From contig RFKM01000168.1 in the NCBI GenBank assembly GCA_003694465.1, forward strand, positions 1 to 5,831: DNA of 5,831 bases, written 5' to 3'. This document shows positions 1-5,586 of the stretch, piece after piece. The translations under genes and the position numbers were made by a program. The notes below the pieces were generated by a model. It made no database searches. It saw only the letters and a program-made list of their open reading frames with translations, and had not been told where the DNA came from. Each line of letters begins with the position of its first letter. Positions within the stretch are counted from its first letter, which is position 1. This DNA is from Alphaproteobacteria bacterium (GTDB taxonomy: Bacteria > Pseudomonadota > Alphaproteobacteria > Rhodobacterales > Rhodobacteraceae).

Positions 1-1
1 A

Positions 2-1576
2 ATGGCGCCGTTGCCATTGCTGGCCGAGGATACCGCACTGGTCATTGTCGAGAACGATTACTGGCGTCTGCCCGACCGGCCCGACGGGCGGGAGATGGGG
101 GCAGTGATCGACACGCTCGAGGCGCAGGGATTCCGGGTGCTTTCGTCTGTCGATCAGGATGCCGCGGCGGTGACGCAGACGATGCAGGCCTTTCGGGCGA
201 TTTCCGACAGCGCCGACCGGCTGTTTGTCCTGATTTCGGGGCATATCGTCTCGACCGGGCGGGAATCATGGCTGCTGACCCGCTTCGCCGAGGCGCCCAA
301 TGACATTACCATCGGCGCCCAGGGCGTGCCGATCGGGCCGGTGCTCGATATCGCCGCCCGCCACCCGGGACAGGCGGTGGTGATGCTCTCGCCCTCCGGA
401 GATGCCTTTGGCGGCGAGGGGCTGAGCCCCGGTTTCGACCTTGCCGCGCCTCAGGGCGTTGCCATCTTCTCGGGCGCGCCGCGCGACATCGCCCGTTTCG
501 CCCGCGACCGGCTGCTGGTGCCGGGACGGGCGCTGGGGCGCGTGCCGGACGGGATCGAGGCGCGCGGCTTCATCGCCGAAAAGCTGGCCTTCCTGCCCGG
601 CGTTCCCGAGGTAACGCCCCCCGCGGGCGGGCCGGCCGGCAATGTCGAGGTGGCGCTCTGGAAGATCGTGCGCTCGCTCGGTACGCCGGAAGCCTACAAG
701 GCCTATCTCGGCGCCTTCCCGAACGGGCAGTTCGTTCCCATCGCGCGGGCAAAACTGCGTGATCTCGAGGGCGCGGCGGCCTCCGGCCCCGAGGCGGCGG
801 AAGCGGCGCTCGGGCTTGACCGTGAAACGCGCCGGCTGATCCAGCGCAACCTGTCGATTCTCGGATACGATCCGCGCGGGATCGACGGCATCTTCGGCCC
901 CGGCTCGCGCGCCGCGATCGCGGCATGGCAGCGCGACCACGGCTATCCGGCCACCGGGTATTTTACCGCCGGGCAGCTGCGGGCGCTGAACGATGCCGCG
1001 GCGGTGCGGGCCGCCGAGCTCGAGCGCGAGGCTGCCGCGCGCAAGGCCGAGGAAGAGCGCCGCGACACGGCCTATTGGCGCGACACCGGGCGCGGGGCGA
1101 CGGAGGCGGGGATTCGCGCCTATCTCGAGCGCTACCCCGACGGGCTCTATTCCGACATCGCCCGCGCGCGCCTCGCCGAGATCGAGGATCAGAAGCGTCA
1201 GGCGGCGGCGGCCGAGGAACGCGCCTATTGGGACGACGTGCGCCGCAAGGATACCGTCGAGGCCTATCGCCAGTATCTGAGGCGCTATCCGCGCGGCAGC
1301 TTCGTCGACGAGGCCAAGGCGCGAATCGCCGAACTGACCGCCGCGACCGGCACGAATGCCGCGCAGGCGGAAGAACAGCAGGTTGCCGGCAACCTCGTGA
1401 CCCGGCTGCTCGTCGAGCGTCGCCTTGCCGCGGCCGGCTATGATCCCGGCCCGATCGACGGCACGTTCGACAAGAAGACCCGCAAGGCGATTCGGCGCTT
1501 CCAGCGGTCTGCGGGGCTCGAGGTTTCGGGATATGTCACGCGCGAAACCCTTGTGCGCCTGCTCACCGTGCGGTGA
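2..1576 (+). CDS. Caspase-fold protein with two peptidoglycan-binding domains (5' partial)
   Basis: Likely an exported envelope protein. Residues 10-160 follow the caspase-like (peptidase C14) pattern: an opening strand (ALVIVENDYW), a helix and 'GFRVL' strand, then 'LFVLISGH' with His81 where the catalytic histidine sits. The strand that should end in the catalytic Cys reads VVMLSPSGD, with Ser132 at or near the expected place, and the visible protein has no cysteine, so I infer a pseudo-protease. Residues ~275-330 and ~463-522 are PG_binding_1-like domains (LGYDPRGIDGIFGPGS and AGYDPGPIDGTFDKKT motifs). Three ~38-residue repeats lie at 219-256, 358-395 and 409-446. A charged Ala/Glu/Arg helix (332-356) links domains. 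The ATG at position 2 is probably internal: 'APLPLLA' looks like the end of a signal peptide whose start lies left of the window. The stop precedes a terminator hairpin by 43 bp. Family assignment is good; the actual role is unknown. Confidence 0.8.
   Translation: MAPLPLLAEDTALVIVENDYWRLPDRPDGREMGAVIDTLEAQGFRVLSSVDQDAAAVTQTMQAFRAISDSADRLFVLISGHIVSTGRESWLLTRFAEAPNDITIGAQGVPIGPVLDIAARHPGQAVVMLSPSGDAFGGEGLSPGFDLAAPQGVAIFSGAPRDIARFARDRLLVPGRALGRVPDGIEARGFIAEKLAFLPGVPEVTPPAGGPAGNVEVALWKIVRSLGTPEAYKAYLGAFPNGQFVPIARAKLRDLEGAAASGPEAAEAALGLDRETRRLIQRNLSILGYDPRGIDGIFGPGSRAAIAAWQRDHGYPATGYFTAGQLRALNDAAAVRAAELEREAAARKAEEERRDTAYWRDTGRGATEAGIRAYLERYPDGLYSDIARARLAEIEDQKRQAAAAEERAYWDDVRRKDTVEAYRQYLRRYPRGSFVDEAKARIAELTAATGTNAAQAEEQQVAGNLVTRLLVERRLAAAGYDPGPIDGTFDKKTRKAIRRFQRSAGLEVSGYVTRETLVRLLTVR
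656..769 (+). repeat. Repeat unit 1 of 3 (~38 residues) in the caspase-fold protein
   Basis: Residues 219-256 match the pattern W-(x)n-AY-x2-YL-x3-P-x-G-x6-AR-x-(K/R)L-x2-L. The copies at 1073-1186 and 1226-1339 share it. It resembles short helical repeats seen next to caspase-like and peptidoglycan-binding domains. Copies are diverged, so this is a protein-level repeat rather than a recent DNA duplication. Confidence 0.65.
1073..1186 (+). repeat. Repeat unit 2 of 3 (~38 residues) in the caspase-fold protein
   Basis: Residues 358-395 begin 'YWRDT' and contain 'AYLERYPDG' and 'ARARLAEIE'. It lies between the first peptidoglycan-binding domain and the third copy, after a charged helical linker. 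Confidence 0.65.
1226..1339 (+). repeat. Repeat unit 3 of 3 (~38 residues) in the caspase-fold protein
   Basis: Residues 409-446 begin 'YWDDV' and contain 'QYLRRYPRG' and 'AKARIAELT'. Copies 2 and 3 are the closest pair and are separated by a 13-residue Gln/Ala/Glu-rich linker. Confidence 0.65.
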
Positions 1577-1610
1577 GGCGCCGCCGGGTGGCGCGCGCCC
1601 ACCCCGGCAC

Positions 1611-1650
1611 AAAGAAAAAGGACCGCCGGTTTCGGCGGTCCTCTTTCATT
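1611..1650 (-). terminator. Rho-independent terminator of rpmJ, possibly bidirectional
   Basis: A perfect 9-bp stem (GGACCGCCG at 1620-1628, CGGCGGTCC at 1633-1641) encloses a 4-nt loop. On the minus strand it is followed by TTTTTCTTT, a good intrinsic terminator 25 bp past the rpmJ stop. On the plus strand the stem is followed by TCTTTCATT, a weaker U-tract, so the same hairpin may also stop the upstream plus-strand gene, which ends at 1576. Confidence 0.88.
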
Positions 1651-1665
1651 CGGCTTGCTGCTGGC

Positions 1666-1791
1666 TCAGCCCTGACGGGCCTTGAAGCGGCGCTGCGTCT
1701 TGTTGATGACATAGACGCGGCCCTTGCGGCGCACGACGCGGCAGTCGCGGTGCCGGGACTTCAGCGAGCGGAGCGAGTTGCGGACTTTCAT
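1666..1791 (-). CDS. rpmJ: 50S ribosomal protein L36
   Basis: Encodes a 41-residue, very basic protein of the large ribosomal subunit. It opens [11 protein letters not shown], has the [14 protein letters not shown] core and ends KARQG, all diagnostic of L36. It is the longer form with the ligand set lost: only one cysteine (Cys17) remains of the Cys/Cys/Cys/His zinc ligands known in the classical 38-residue form, so it should not bind zinc. The start is supported by a CTCCT complement (AGGAG on the coding strand, 1799-1803) 7 nt upstream. It lies 67 nt downstream of tRNA-Val on the same strand with no T-tract terminator between, so co-transcription is likely. A strong terminator follows. Confidence 0.97.
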   Translation of the reverse strand: MKVRNSLRSLKSRHRDCRVVRRKGRVYVINKTQRRFKARQG

Positions 1792-1798
1792 GGCCCTT

Positions 1799-1803
1799 CT
1801 CCT
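1799..1803 (-). promoter_or_regulatory. Ribosome binding site of rpmJ
   Basis: AGGAG on the minus strand, 7 nt before the ATG. It fixes the start of this very short gene. Confidence 0.85.
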
Positions 1804-1858
1804 CATGTCGCGGCGCCGGGAGCGCCTCTCGGTTCCGTTGCCCGTTGCCGGGCGGTGA

Positions 1859-1933
<75 letters not shown>

Positions 1934-1977
1934 GATTGCCTGCCTGTCGCGCCCGGGAGCGCTTCCAAACAAACAGA

Positions 1978-1993
1978 CGCGGGAAAGCCCGCG
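1978..1993 (-). promoter_or_regulatory. Terminator-like hairpin in the tRNA-Val leader
   Basis: A perfect 6-bp inverted repeat (CGCGGG / CCCGCG) with a 4-nt loop. On the minus strand it is followed directly by TCTGTTTGTTTGG. It lies between the inferred promoter (2006-2034) and the tRNA (5' end at 1933). It could be a weak attenuator, a processing signal, or the terminator of an older transcript. The T-tract is interrupted, so termination efficiency is uncertain. Confidence 0.45.
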
Positions 1994-2005
1994 CCGGTCG
2001 GCGGT

Positions 2006-2034
2006 TCTATAGAAGGTTGCGCGGGGCGGCGCAA
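2006..2034 (-). promoter_or_regulatory. Sigma-70-type promoter for tRNA-Val-rpmJ
   Basis: On the minus strand, TTGCGC (2029-2034) and TATAGA (2006-2011) are separated by exactly 17 bp. The -10 matches TATAAT at 5 of 6 positions and the -35 keeps the TTG core. Transcription would begin near 1999, leaving a leader of about 66 nt before the tRNA. This is the best promoter match between dinB and rpmJ on this strand. Confidence 0.6.
2017..2034. repeat. Inverted repeat overlapping the tRNA-Val -35 element
   Basis: TTGCGC (2017-2022), six bases, then GCGCAA (2029-2034): a perfect 6+6 dyad. Its right half is the proposed -35 hexamer of the minus-strand promoter and the dyad extends into the spacer. 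It could be an operator or chance in GC-rich DNA. Confidence 0.4.
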
Positions 2035-2073
2035 GGGCCTTTTGGGCGGTTCTGTTTTGGCCCATAGTGCGGC

Positions 2074-2080
2074 GAGGAGA
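2074..2080 (+). promoter_or_regulatory. Ribosome binding site of the N-formylglutamate amidohydrolase family gene
   Basis: GAGGAGA lies 7 nt before the ATG at 2088. It selects that ATG over the in-frame GTG codons at 2067 (upstream of the site) and 2085. Confidence 0.8.
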
Positions 2081-2087
2081 ACGCGTG

Positions 2088-2954
2088 ATGCAAACCGAGG
2101 CCTTCACCCTTGCCCTTCCCCGGCGCCGCACCTCGGGCGCCGTTTTCGCCTCGCCCCATTCCGGGTGCCGATATGGCGCCGATTTCCTGCGCCGATGCCT
2201 GCCCGGCCCGCTGGCAATGCGCTCGTCGGAAGACGCTTTCGTTGACGCGCTTTTTGCCGATGCGCCCGAACACGGTGCACCGCTGATCGCGGCGGTGATG
2301 CCGCGCGCCTATGTCGATCTCAACCGGGGGGCAGACGAACTCGACCCGGCCTTGATTCGCGGCCTGGGCAAGCGGGCCGGCAACCCGCGGGTTGCCGCCG
2401 GGCTCGGGGTGATTCCGCGCGTCGTGGCGGGCGGGCGGATGATCTATGGGGGCAAGATCTCGCTGGCCGAGGCCGAAACCCGCATCGATCGCTACTGGCG
2501 CCCCTATCACGCGCGCCTTGCCGCGCTGCTCGACGAGGCAAGGCGAGACTTCGGCCAGGCGATTCTCTTCGATTGCCATTCGATGCCCCATGAGGCGATC
2601 GAAACCCTCGTGCCGACTGGCAAGCCGCGCCCGGAAATCGTCATCGGCGACCGGTTCGGCACCTCGGCCTCGGGCGAGATCGTTTCGCGCGTGGAAGATA
2701 TGTTCCGTGCCGCCGGCCTGCGGGTGGCGCGCAACGCGCCCTTTGCCGGGGCCTATAGCTGCAAGGCCTACGGACGGCCCGCGCGGGGCTTTCATGCGGT
2801 CCAGATCGAGATCGACCGTGCCCTCTACATGAACGAAGAAACCCTCGAGCGGCGCGACGATTTCGACGCCTTCCGGCGCCTCGTCGGCGGAATCGTTGCC
2901 GAACTGGCGGCCCTTGGCCGGCAATCGGGCGAGCATGACATGGCCGCCGAATAG
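2088..2954 (+). CDS. N-formylglutamate amidohydrolase family protein
   Basis: A 288-residue cytoplasmic zinc-dependent amidohydrolase of the N-formylglutamate deformylase family, which hydrolyses N-formyl-L-glutamate to formate and glutamate, the last step of one histidine-degradation route. Family motifs appear in order: SPHSG (22-26), AYVDLNR (74-80), DCHSMPH (162-168), GDRFG (188-192), NAPFAGAY (216-223) and VQIEIDRALYM (238-248). His25, Asp162 and His164 are the probable metal and catalytic residues by family analogy. There is no signal peptide. No other hut gene is visible nearby, so its substrate could be another N-formyl or N-acyl amino acid, and I give no symbol. A weak promoter-like pair (TTGGGC 2042-2047 and CATAGT 2063-2068, 15-bp spacer) precedes it. 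The gene ends 17 bp from the end of convergent dinB, with no clear terminator between. Confidence 0.9.
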   Translation: MQTEAFTLALPRRRTSGAVFASPHSGCRYGADFLRRCLPGPLAMRSSEDAFVDALFADAPEHGAPLIAAVMPRAYVDLNRGADELDPALIRGLGKRAGNPRVAAGLGVIPRVVAGGRMIYGGKISLAEAETRIDRYWRPYHARLAALLDEARRDFGQAILFDCHSMPHEAIETLVPTGKPRPEIVIGDRFGTSASGEIVSRVEDMFRAAGLRVARNAPFAGAYSCKAYGRPARGFHAVQIEIDRALYMNEETLERRDDFDAFRRLVGGIVAELAALGRQSGEHDMAAE

Positions 2955-2971
2955 GCCTGGGCGCGCCGGCG

Positions 2972-4225
2972 TCAGCGAATCGCCCGCCCCTTGAGAATCG
3001 CCCCTGCGCCGAAGCGTGCCCGAATCGCGTCGGTGGCGCGTTCGGCGGCCATGCGTCGGGCCGCCTCTGGATCGAGCAGATCGCCGGAAAGGTCGGCCCG
3101 CGCGCCGCTGTCGAGATCGGAAATGCCGACGCCGACGAGGCGGAAGGGGGCCTGGGGCGCGACGGCCTCGAACAGCCCGCGGGCGGTGCGATAGATCCGG
3201 TCGGCCGATTGCGTCGGGTCGGGCAGCGTGACGCGGCGGGTGAGGGTTCTGAAATCGGCGCGCTTGAGTTTCAGAGTCACCACCCGTCCGGCAAGATCGC
3301 GGGCCTTCGCCCGGTCGGACACCTTTTCGGCAAGGCGCCAGATGTGGCCGTCGAGCAGGTCGGGGTCAGAGATATCTTCGAAAAAGGTGGTTTCGTTCGA
3401 GATCGACTTGATCGGCTGATGCGGCGAAACGCGGCGGAAATCCTCGCCGCGCGCGAGGTGCCAGAGCCGCGCGCCCATGCGGCCGAACCGCGCGTCGAGG
3501 TCGGCGCGCTCCCAGCGCAGCAGATCGGAAAAGGTGCGGATGCCGGCCTTCTCGAGGCTGGCCTGGGTGGCGGCGCCGACGCCCCAGATCATCCTGACCG
3601 GCTTGTCGCGCAGAAACGCGGCCGTCTCGGCCTTGCCGATCACGGCAAAGCCGCGGGGCTTGTCGAGGTCGGAGGCGATCTTGGCGAGAAACTTGTTGTG
3701 GCTGAGACCGATCGAGCCGGTCAGGCCCAGCTCGTCTTCCATCCGCTTGACGAGACGCGCCAGCATCACCGCCGGGGGCGCGTGGTGCAGGCGCTCGGTT
3801 CCGGTCATGTCGAGGAAGGCCTCGTCGAGCGAGAGCGGTTCGACGGCCGGGGTCAGTTCATCCATCATCGCCCGGATCTGCTTCGAGACCGCCGCGTAAT
3901 GGCTGCCGCGGGGGCGGATCACCACCGCGTCGGGGCAGAGCTTCAGGGCCTGGAACATCGGCATGGCCGAATGCACGCCCCGGATGCGGGCGACATAACA
4001 GGCGGTGGACACGACGCCGCGCCGCCCGCCGCCGACGATCACCGGCTTGTCGGCGAGGGTCGGGTCATCGCGCTTTTCGACGCTGGCATAGAAGGCGTCA
4101 CAATCCATGTGGGCGATGGAGAGGCTGAACAGCTCGGGGTGCGAGACGATGCGTGGGCCATGGCAGGCCGGGCAACGGTGTCCGCTCTCGAAGGTGGTCA
4201 GGCAATCGCGGCACAGGCTGGGCAT
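2972..4225 (-). CDS. dinB: DNA polymerase IV (Y-family) with N-terminal zinc knuckle
   Basis: A 417-residue error-prone translesion polymerase that copies past damaged bases. With the start at 4225, palm residues are Asp41/Asp43 in MDCDAFYASVE and Asp134-Glu135 in SLDEAF. Tyr46 sits at the steric-gate position (Phe13 in E. coli DinB). 'ACYVARIRGVHSAMPM' (75-90) is the fingers motif, the thumb carries helix-hairpin-helix-like 'IWGVGAATQASLEKAGI' (213-229), and the little finger spans ~270-417. Before the polymerase core are ~35 extra residues with CxxC...CxxC (Cys5, Cys8, Cys18, Cys21), a likely zinc knuckle absent from the 351-residue E. coli enzyme. I chose the ATG at 4225 because conserved-looking sequence begins there. 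An ATG at 4330 would extend the protein through the divergent promoter with a low-complexity Arg-rich stretch. No purine-rich ribosome binding site precedes 4225. I see no obvious C-terminal beta-clamp peptide. Confidence 0.95.
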   Translation of the reverse strand: MPSLCRDCLTTFESGHRCPACHGPRIVSHPELFSLSIAHMDCDAFYASVEKRDDPTLADKPVIVGGGRRGVVSTACYVARIRGVHSAMPMFQALKLCPDAVVIRPRGSHYAAVSKQIRAMMDELTPAVEPLSLDEAFLDMTGTERLHHAPPAVMLARLVKRMEDELGLTGSIGLSHNKFLAKIASDLDKPRGFAVIGKAETAAFLRDKPVRMIWGVGAATQASLEKAGIRTFSDLLRWERADLDARFGRMGARLWHLARGEDFRRVSPHQPIKSISNETTFFEDISDPDLLDGHIWRLAEKVSDRAKARDLAGRVVTLKLKRADFRTLTRRVTLPDPTQSADRIYRTARGLFEAVAPQAPFRLVGVGISDLDSGARADLSGDLLDPEAARRMAAERATDAIRARFGAGAILKGRAIR

Positions 4226-4231
4226 GGGGGA

Positions 4232-4240
4232 AGGATAGCA
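4232..4240 (-). promoter_or_regulatory. Possible extended -10 giving a leaderless dinB transcript
   Basis: On the minus strand, TGC-TATCCT (extended -10 form, TATCCT at 4232-4237) is followed by six bases and then the dinB ATG, which puts +1 on the A of the start codon. There is no purine-rich Shine-Dalgarno sequence here and no good -35. It is consistent with leaderless translation but rests on one weak hexamer. Confidence 0.3.
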
Positions 4241-4285
4241 CTCGCCCGGGCGGCGACGCCAGCCGCCGGCGCGGGCCCAGGAGAG

Positions 4286-4314
4286 TTGAGCCATGGGCGA
4301 AAACGACGCATAGT
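4286..4314 (+). promoter_or_regulatory. Promoter of the SPFH-NfeD operon
   Basis: TTGAGC (4286-4291) and CATAGT (4309-4314) are separated by 17 bp. Transcription would start near 4321, about 24 nt before the ATG at 4345. It lies in the dinB/SPFH divergent gap and is the best plus-strand match there. Confidence 0.5.
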
Positions 4315-4344
4315 ACCGGCAGGTTTTCATTTCGCGGGTGTCAA

Positions 4345-5241
4345 ATGTACGAAAGCACAGTCACCGACCAGATTTCCGGGCCGAATATCGTTCTGGTCCT
4401 TCTGGCGATTTTCATCATCGTTTCGATTTTCCTCGGCGTGCGCATCGTGCCGCAGAGCCAGAAATACGTGGTCGAACGGTTCGGCCGCCTGCAGGCGGTG
4501 CTGGGGCCGGGGATCAACTTCGTCATCCCGTTTCTTGACCGCGTGGCCCACAAGGTTTCGGTTCTTGAACGGCAGCTTCCCAATGCCACGCAGGATGCGA
4601 TCACCAAGGACAACGTGTTGGTGCAGATCGACACCTCGGTGTTCTACCGGATCCTCGAGCCGGAAAAGACGGTCTACCGGATCCGCGATGTCGATGCCGC
4701 CATCGCCACGACCGTTGCCGGCATCGTGCGCGCCGAGATCGGCAAGATGGACCTTGACGAGGTGCAGTCGAACCGGGCGCATCTGATCGCGCGGATCAAG
4801 GAAAGCGTCGAGGATGCCGTCGATGCCTGGGGAATCGAGGTCACACGCGCCGAGATTCTCGACGTCAATCTCGATCAGGCCACGCGCGACGCGATGCTCC
4901 AGCAGCTCAATGCCGAACGCGCCCGCCGGGCGCAGGTGACCGAGGCAGAAGGGCAGAAACGGGCGGTGGAACTGGCCGCTGACGCCGAGCTCTATGCCGC
5001 CGAACAGGCGGCCAAGGCGCGGCGCATTCAGGCCGAGGCAGAAGCCTATGCCACCGAGGTCGTGGCCAAGGCGATTGCCCAGAACGGGATCGAGGCCGCG
5101 CAATATCAGGTCGCGCTCAAGCAGGTCGAGGCGCTGGCGAAAGTCGGCGCGGGCGAGGGCAAGCAGACGGTGATTCTGCCGGCGAATGCGGTTGATTCCT
5201 TCGCCAATGCCTTCGCGATGTTCATGGAGCGGGCGAAATGA
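4345..5241 (+). CDS. qmcA: SPFH/Band 7 (stomatin/prohibitin) membrane protein, QmcA-like
   Basis: A 298-residue inner-membrane scaffold protein. Residues 14-32 form one N-terminal transmembrane segment. The SPFH domain follows (~33-185), with KYVVERFGR (40-48), LGPGINFVIPFLDRV (53-67), KDNVLVQIDTSVFYRI (88-103), GKMDLDEV (133-140) and WGIEVTRAEILDV (162-174). An Ala/Glu-rich coiled coil (~185-245) and a hydrophobic C-terminal tail (QTVILPANAVDSFANAFAMF) complete the family architecture. Length and order match E. coli QmcA. Such proteins oligomerise into large cages that organise membrane domains and partner with NfeD proteins or FtsH-type proteases; the partner here is encoded next. The start at 4345 is preferred because the hydrophobic anchor begins soon after it and the longer in-frame reading back to 4153 runs antisense through dinB. 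The ribosome binding site is weak. The coding end overlaps the next gene by 4 bp (ATGA). Confidence 0.93.
   Translation: MYESTVTDQISGPNIVLVLLAIFIIVSIFLGVRIVPQSQKYVVERFGRLQAVLGPGINFVIPFLDRVAHKVSVLERQLPNATQDAITKDNVLVQIDTSVFYRILEPEKTVYRIRDVDAAIATTVAGIVRAEIGKMDLDEVQSNRAHLIARIKESVEDAVDAWGIEVTRAEILDVNLDQATRDAMLQQLNAERARRAQVTEAEGQKRAVELAADAELYAAEQAAKARRIQAEAEAYATEVVAKAIAQNGIEAAQYQVALKQVEALAKVGAGEGKQTVILPANAVDSFANAFAMFMERAK
5226..5229 (+). promoter_or_regulatory. Ribosome binding site of the NfeD gene
   Basis: GGAG inside the end of the SPFH gene, 8 nt before the overlapping ATG at 5238. It supports coupled translation of the two genes. Confidence 0.6.
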
Positions 5242-5510
5242 TCTGGGAAATCTGGTGGGCCTGGGTCGCCGCTGGGCTGGCGCTGGCGATCCTCGAAGTT
5301 CTGGTGCCCGGGTTCGTCTTTGCCGGGTTCGCCATCGGCGCGGTGCTGGTGGGGATGCTTCTGGTCATCGGGGTGGTCTTCACCCTTGCCTGGGCGCTGG
5401 TCGTCTTTGCGGTGGCCTCGGTGATCAGCTGGCTGCTGCTGCGGGCGCTGTTCGGGTTCCGCCACGGCGGCCAGGTCAAGACCTTCGATCACGACATCAA
5501 CGACGAGTGA
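5238..5510 (+). CDS. NfeD family protein, short form without OB domain
   Basis: A 90-residue integral membrane protein. It opens MIWEIWWAWVAAGLALAILE, followed by VLVPGFVFAGFAIGA, the typical NfeD pattern (a Trp-rich first helix ending in a Glu, then PGF/G-rich second helix). Three membrane segments are likely, about 5-27, 29-48 and 49-71. Only ~19 polar residues follow (ending KTFDHDINDE), so the soluble OB-fold domain usual in NfeD proteins such as E. coli YbbK (~150 residues) is absent. The stop is clean and the tail is typical coding sequence, so this looks like a natural short form rather than a truncation. Overlap with the SPFH gene (ATGA) and a GGAG 8 nt upstream indicate translational coupling. 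The pair probably forms one membrane complex. No intrinsic terminator is visible after the stop. Confidence 0.88.
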   Translation: MIWEIWWAWVAAGLALAILEVLVPGFVFAGFAIGAVLVGMLLVIGVVFTLAWALVVFAVASVISWLLLRALFGFRHGGQVKTFDHDINDE

Positions 5511-5521
5511 TTGCCGCGAAT

Positions 5522-5550
5522 GTGACCACGATAGGGTATTGTGATAGAGT
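5522..5550 (+). promoter_or_regulatory. Possible promoter of the right-edge gene
   Basis: GTGACC (5522-5527) and TAGAGT (5545-5550), each matching the sigma-70 consensus at 4 of 6 positions, are 17 bp apart in a conspicuously AT-richer gap (about 42% G+C over 5521-5600 by hand count). Transcription would start near 5557. Suggestive only. Confidence 0.28.
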
Positions 5551-5574
5551 GCTTCCTATGAAGACTGTTTCATT

Positions 5575-5580
5575 GGGAGA
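5575..5580 (+). promoter_or_regulatory. Ribosome binding site of the right-edge gene
   Basis: GGGAGA lies 6 nt before a TTG at 5587. No in-frame ATG or GTG exists between the upstream in-frame stop (TAG, 5545-5547) and that TTG, so this site decides the start. Confidence 0.6.
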
Positions 5581-5586
5581 ATTGAC

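Noticed and set aside
266..1612. 448-codon open frame on the minus strand opposite the caspase-fold gene
   Set aside because: It is antisense to a gene with recognisable domains. The translation is Arg/Gly/Ala-rich with no domain pattern, as expected for a shadow frame in high-GC DNA.
2067..2087. GTG at 2067 as start of the N-formylglutamate amidohydrolase family gene
   Set aside because: The Shine-Dalgarno sequence (2074-2080) lies inside that extension, and the ATG at 2088 has ideal spacing from it.
2007..2936. 309-codon open frame on the minus strand
   Set aside because: Antisense to the N-formylglutamate amidohydrolase gene, which has all its family motifs; this is a coding shadow.
4226..4330. 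Upstream ATG start for dinB at 4330
   Set aside because: It would add 35 residues with a run of Arg/Gly/Pro, lacks a ribosome binding site, and would overlap the promoter of the divergent SPFH operon.
4310..4344. Perfect TTGACA on the minus strand (4339-4344) as a dinB promoter
   Set aside because: The only plausible -10 (TACTAT, 4310-4315) is 23 bp away. The hexamer at 17 bp is TGCCGG, so no workable promoter results.
3209..4786. 525-codon open frame on the plus strand
   Set aside because: It runs antisense through dinB and then out of frame through the SPFH gene. The protein is low-complexity and matches no family I know.
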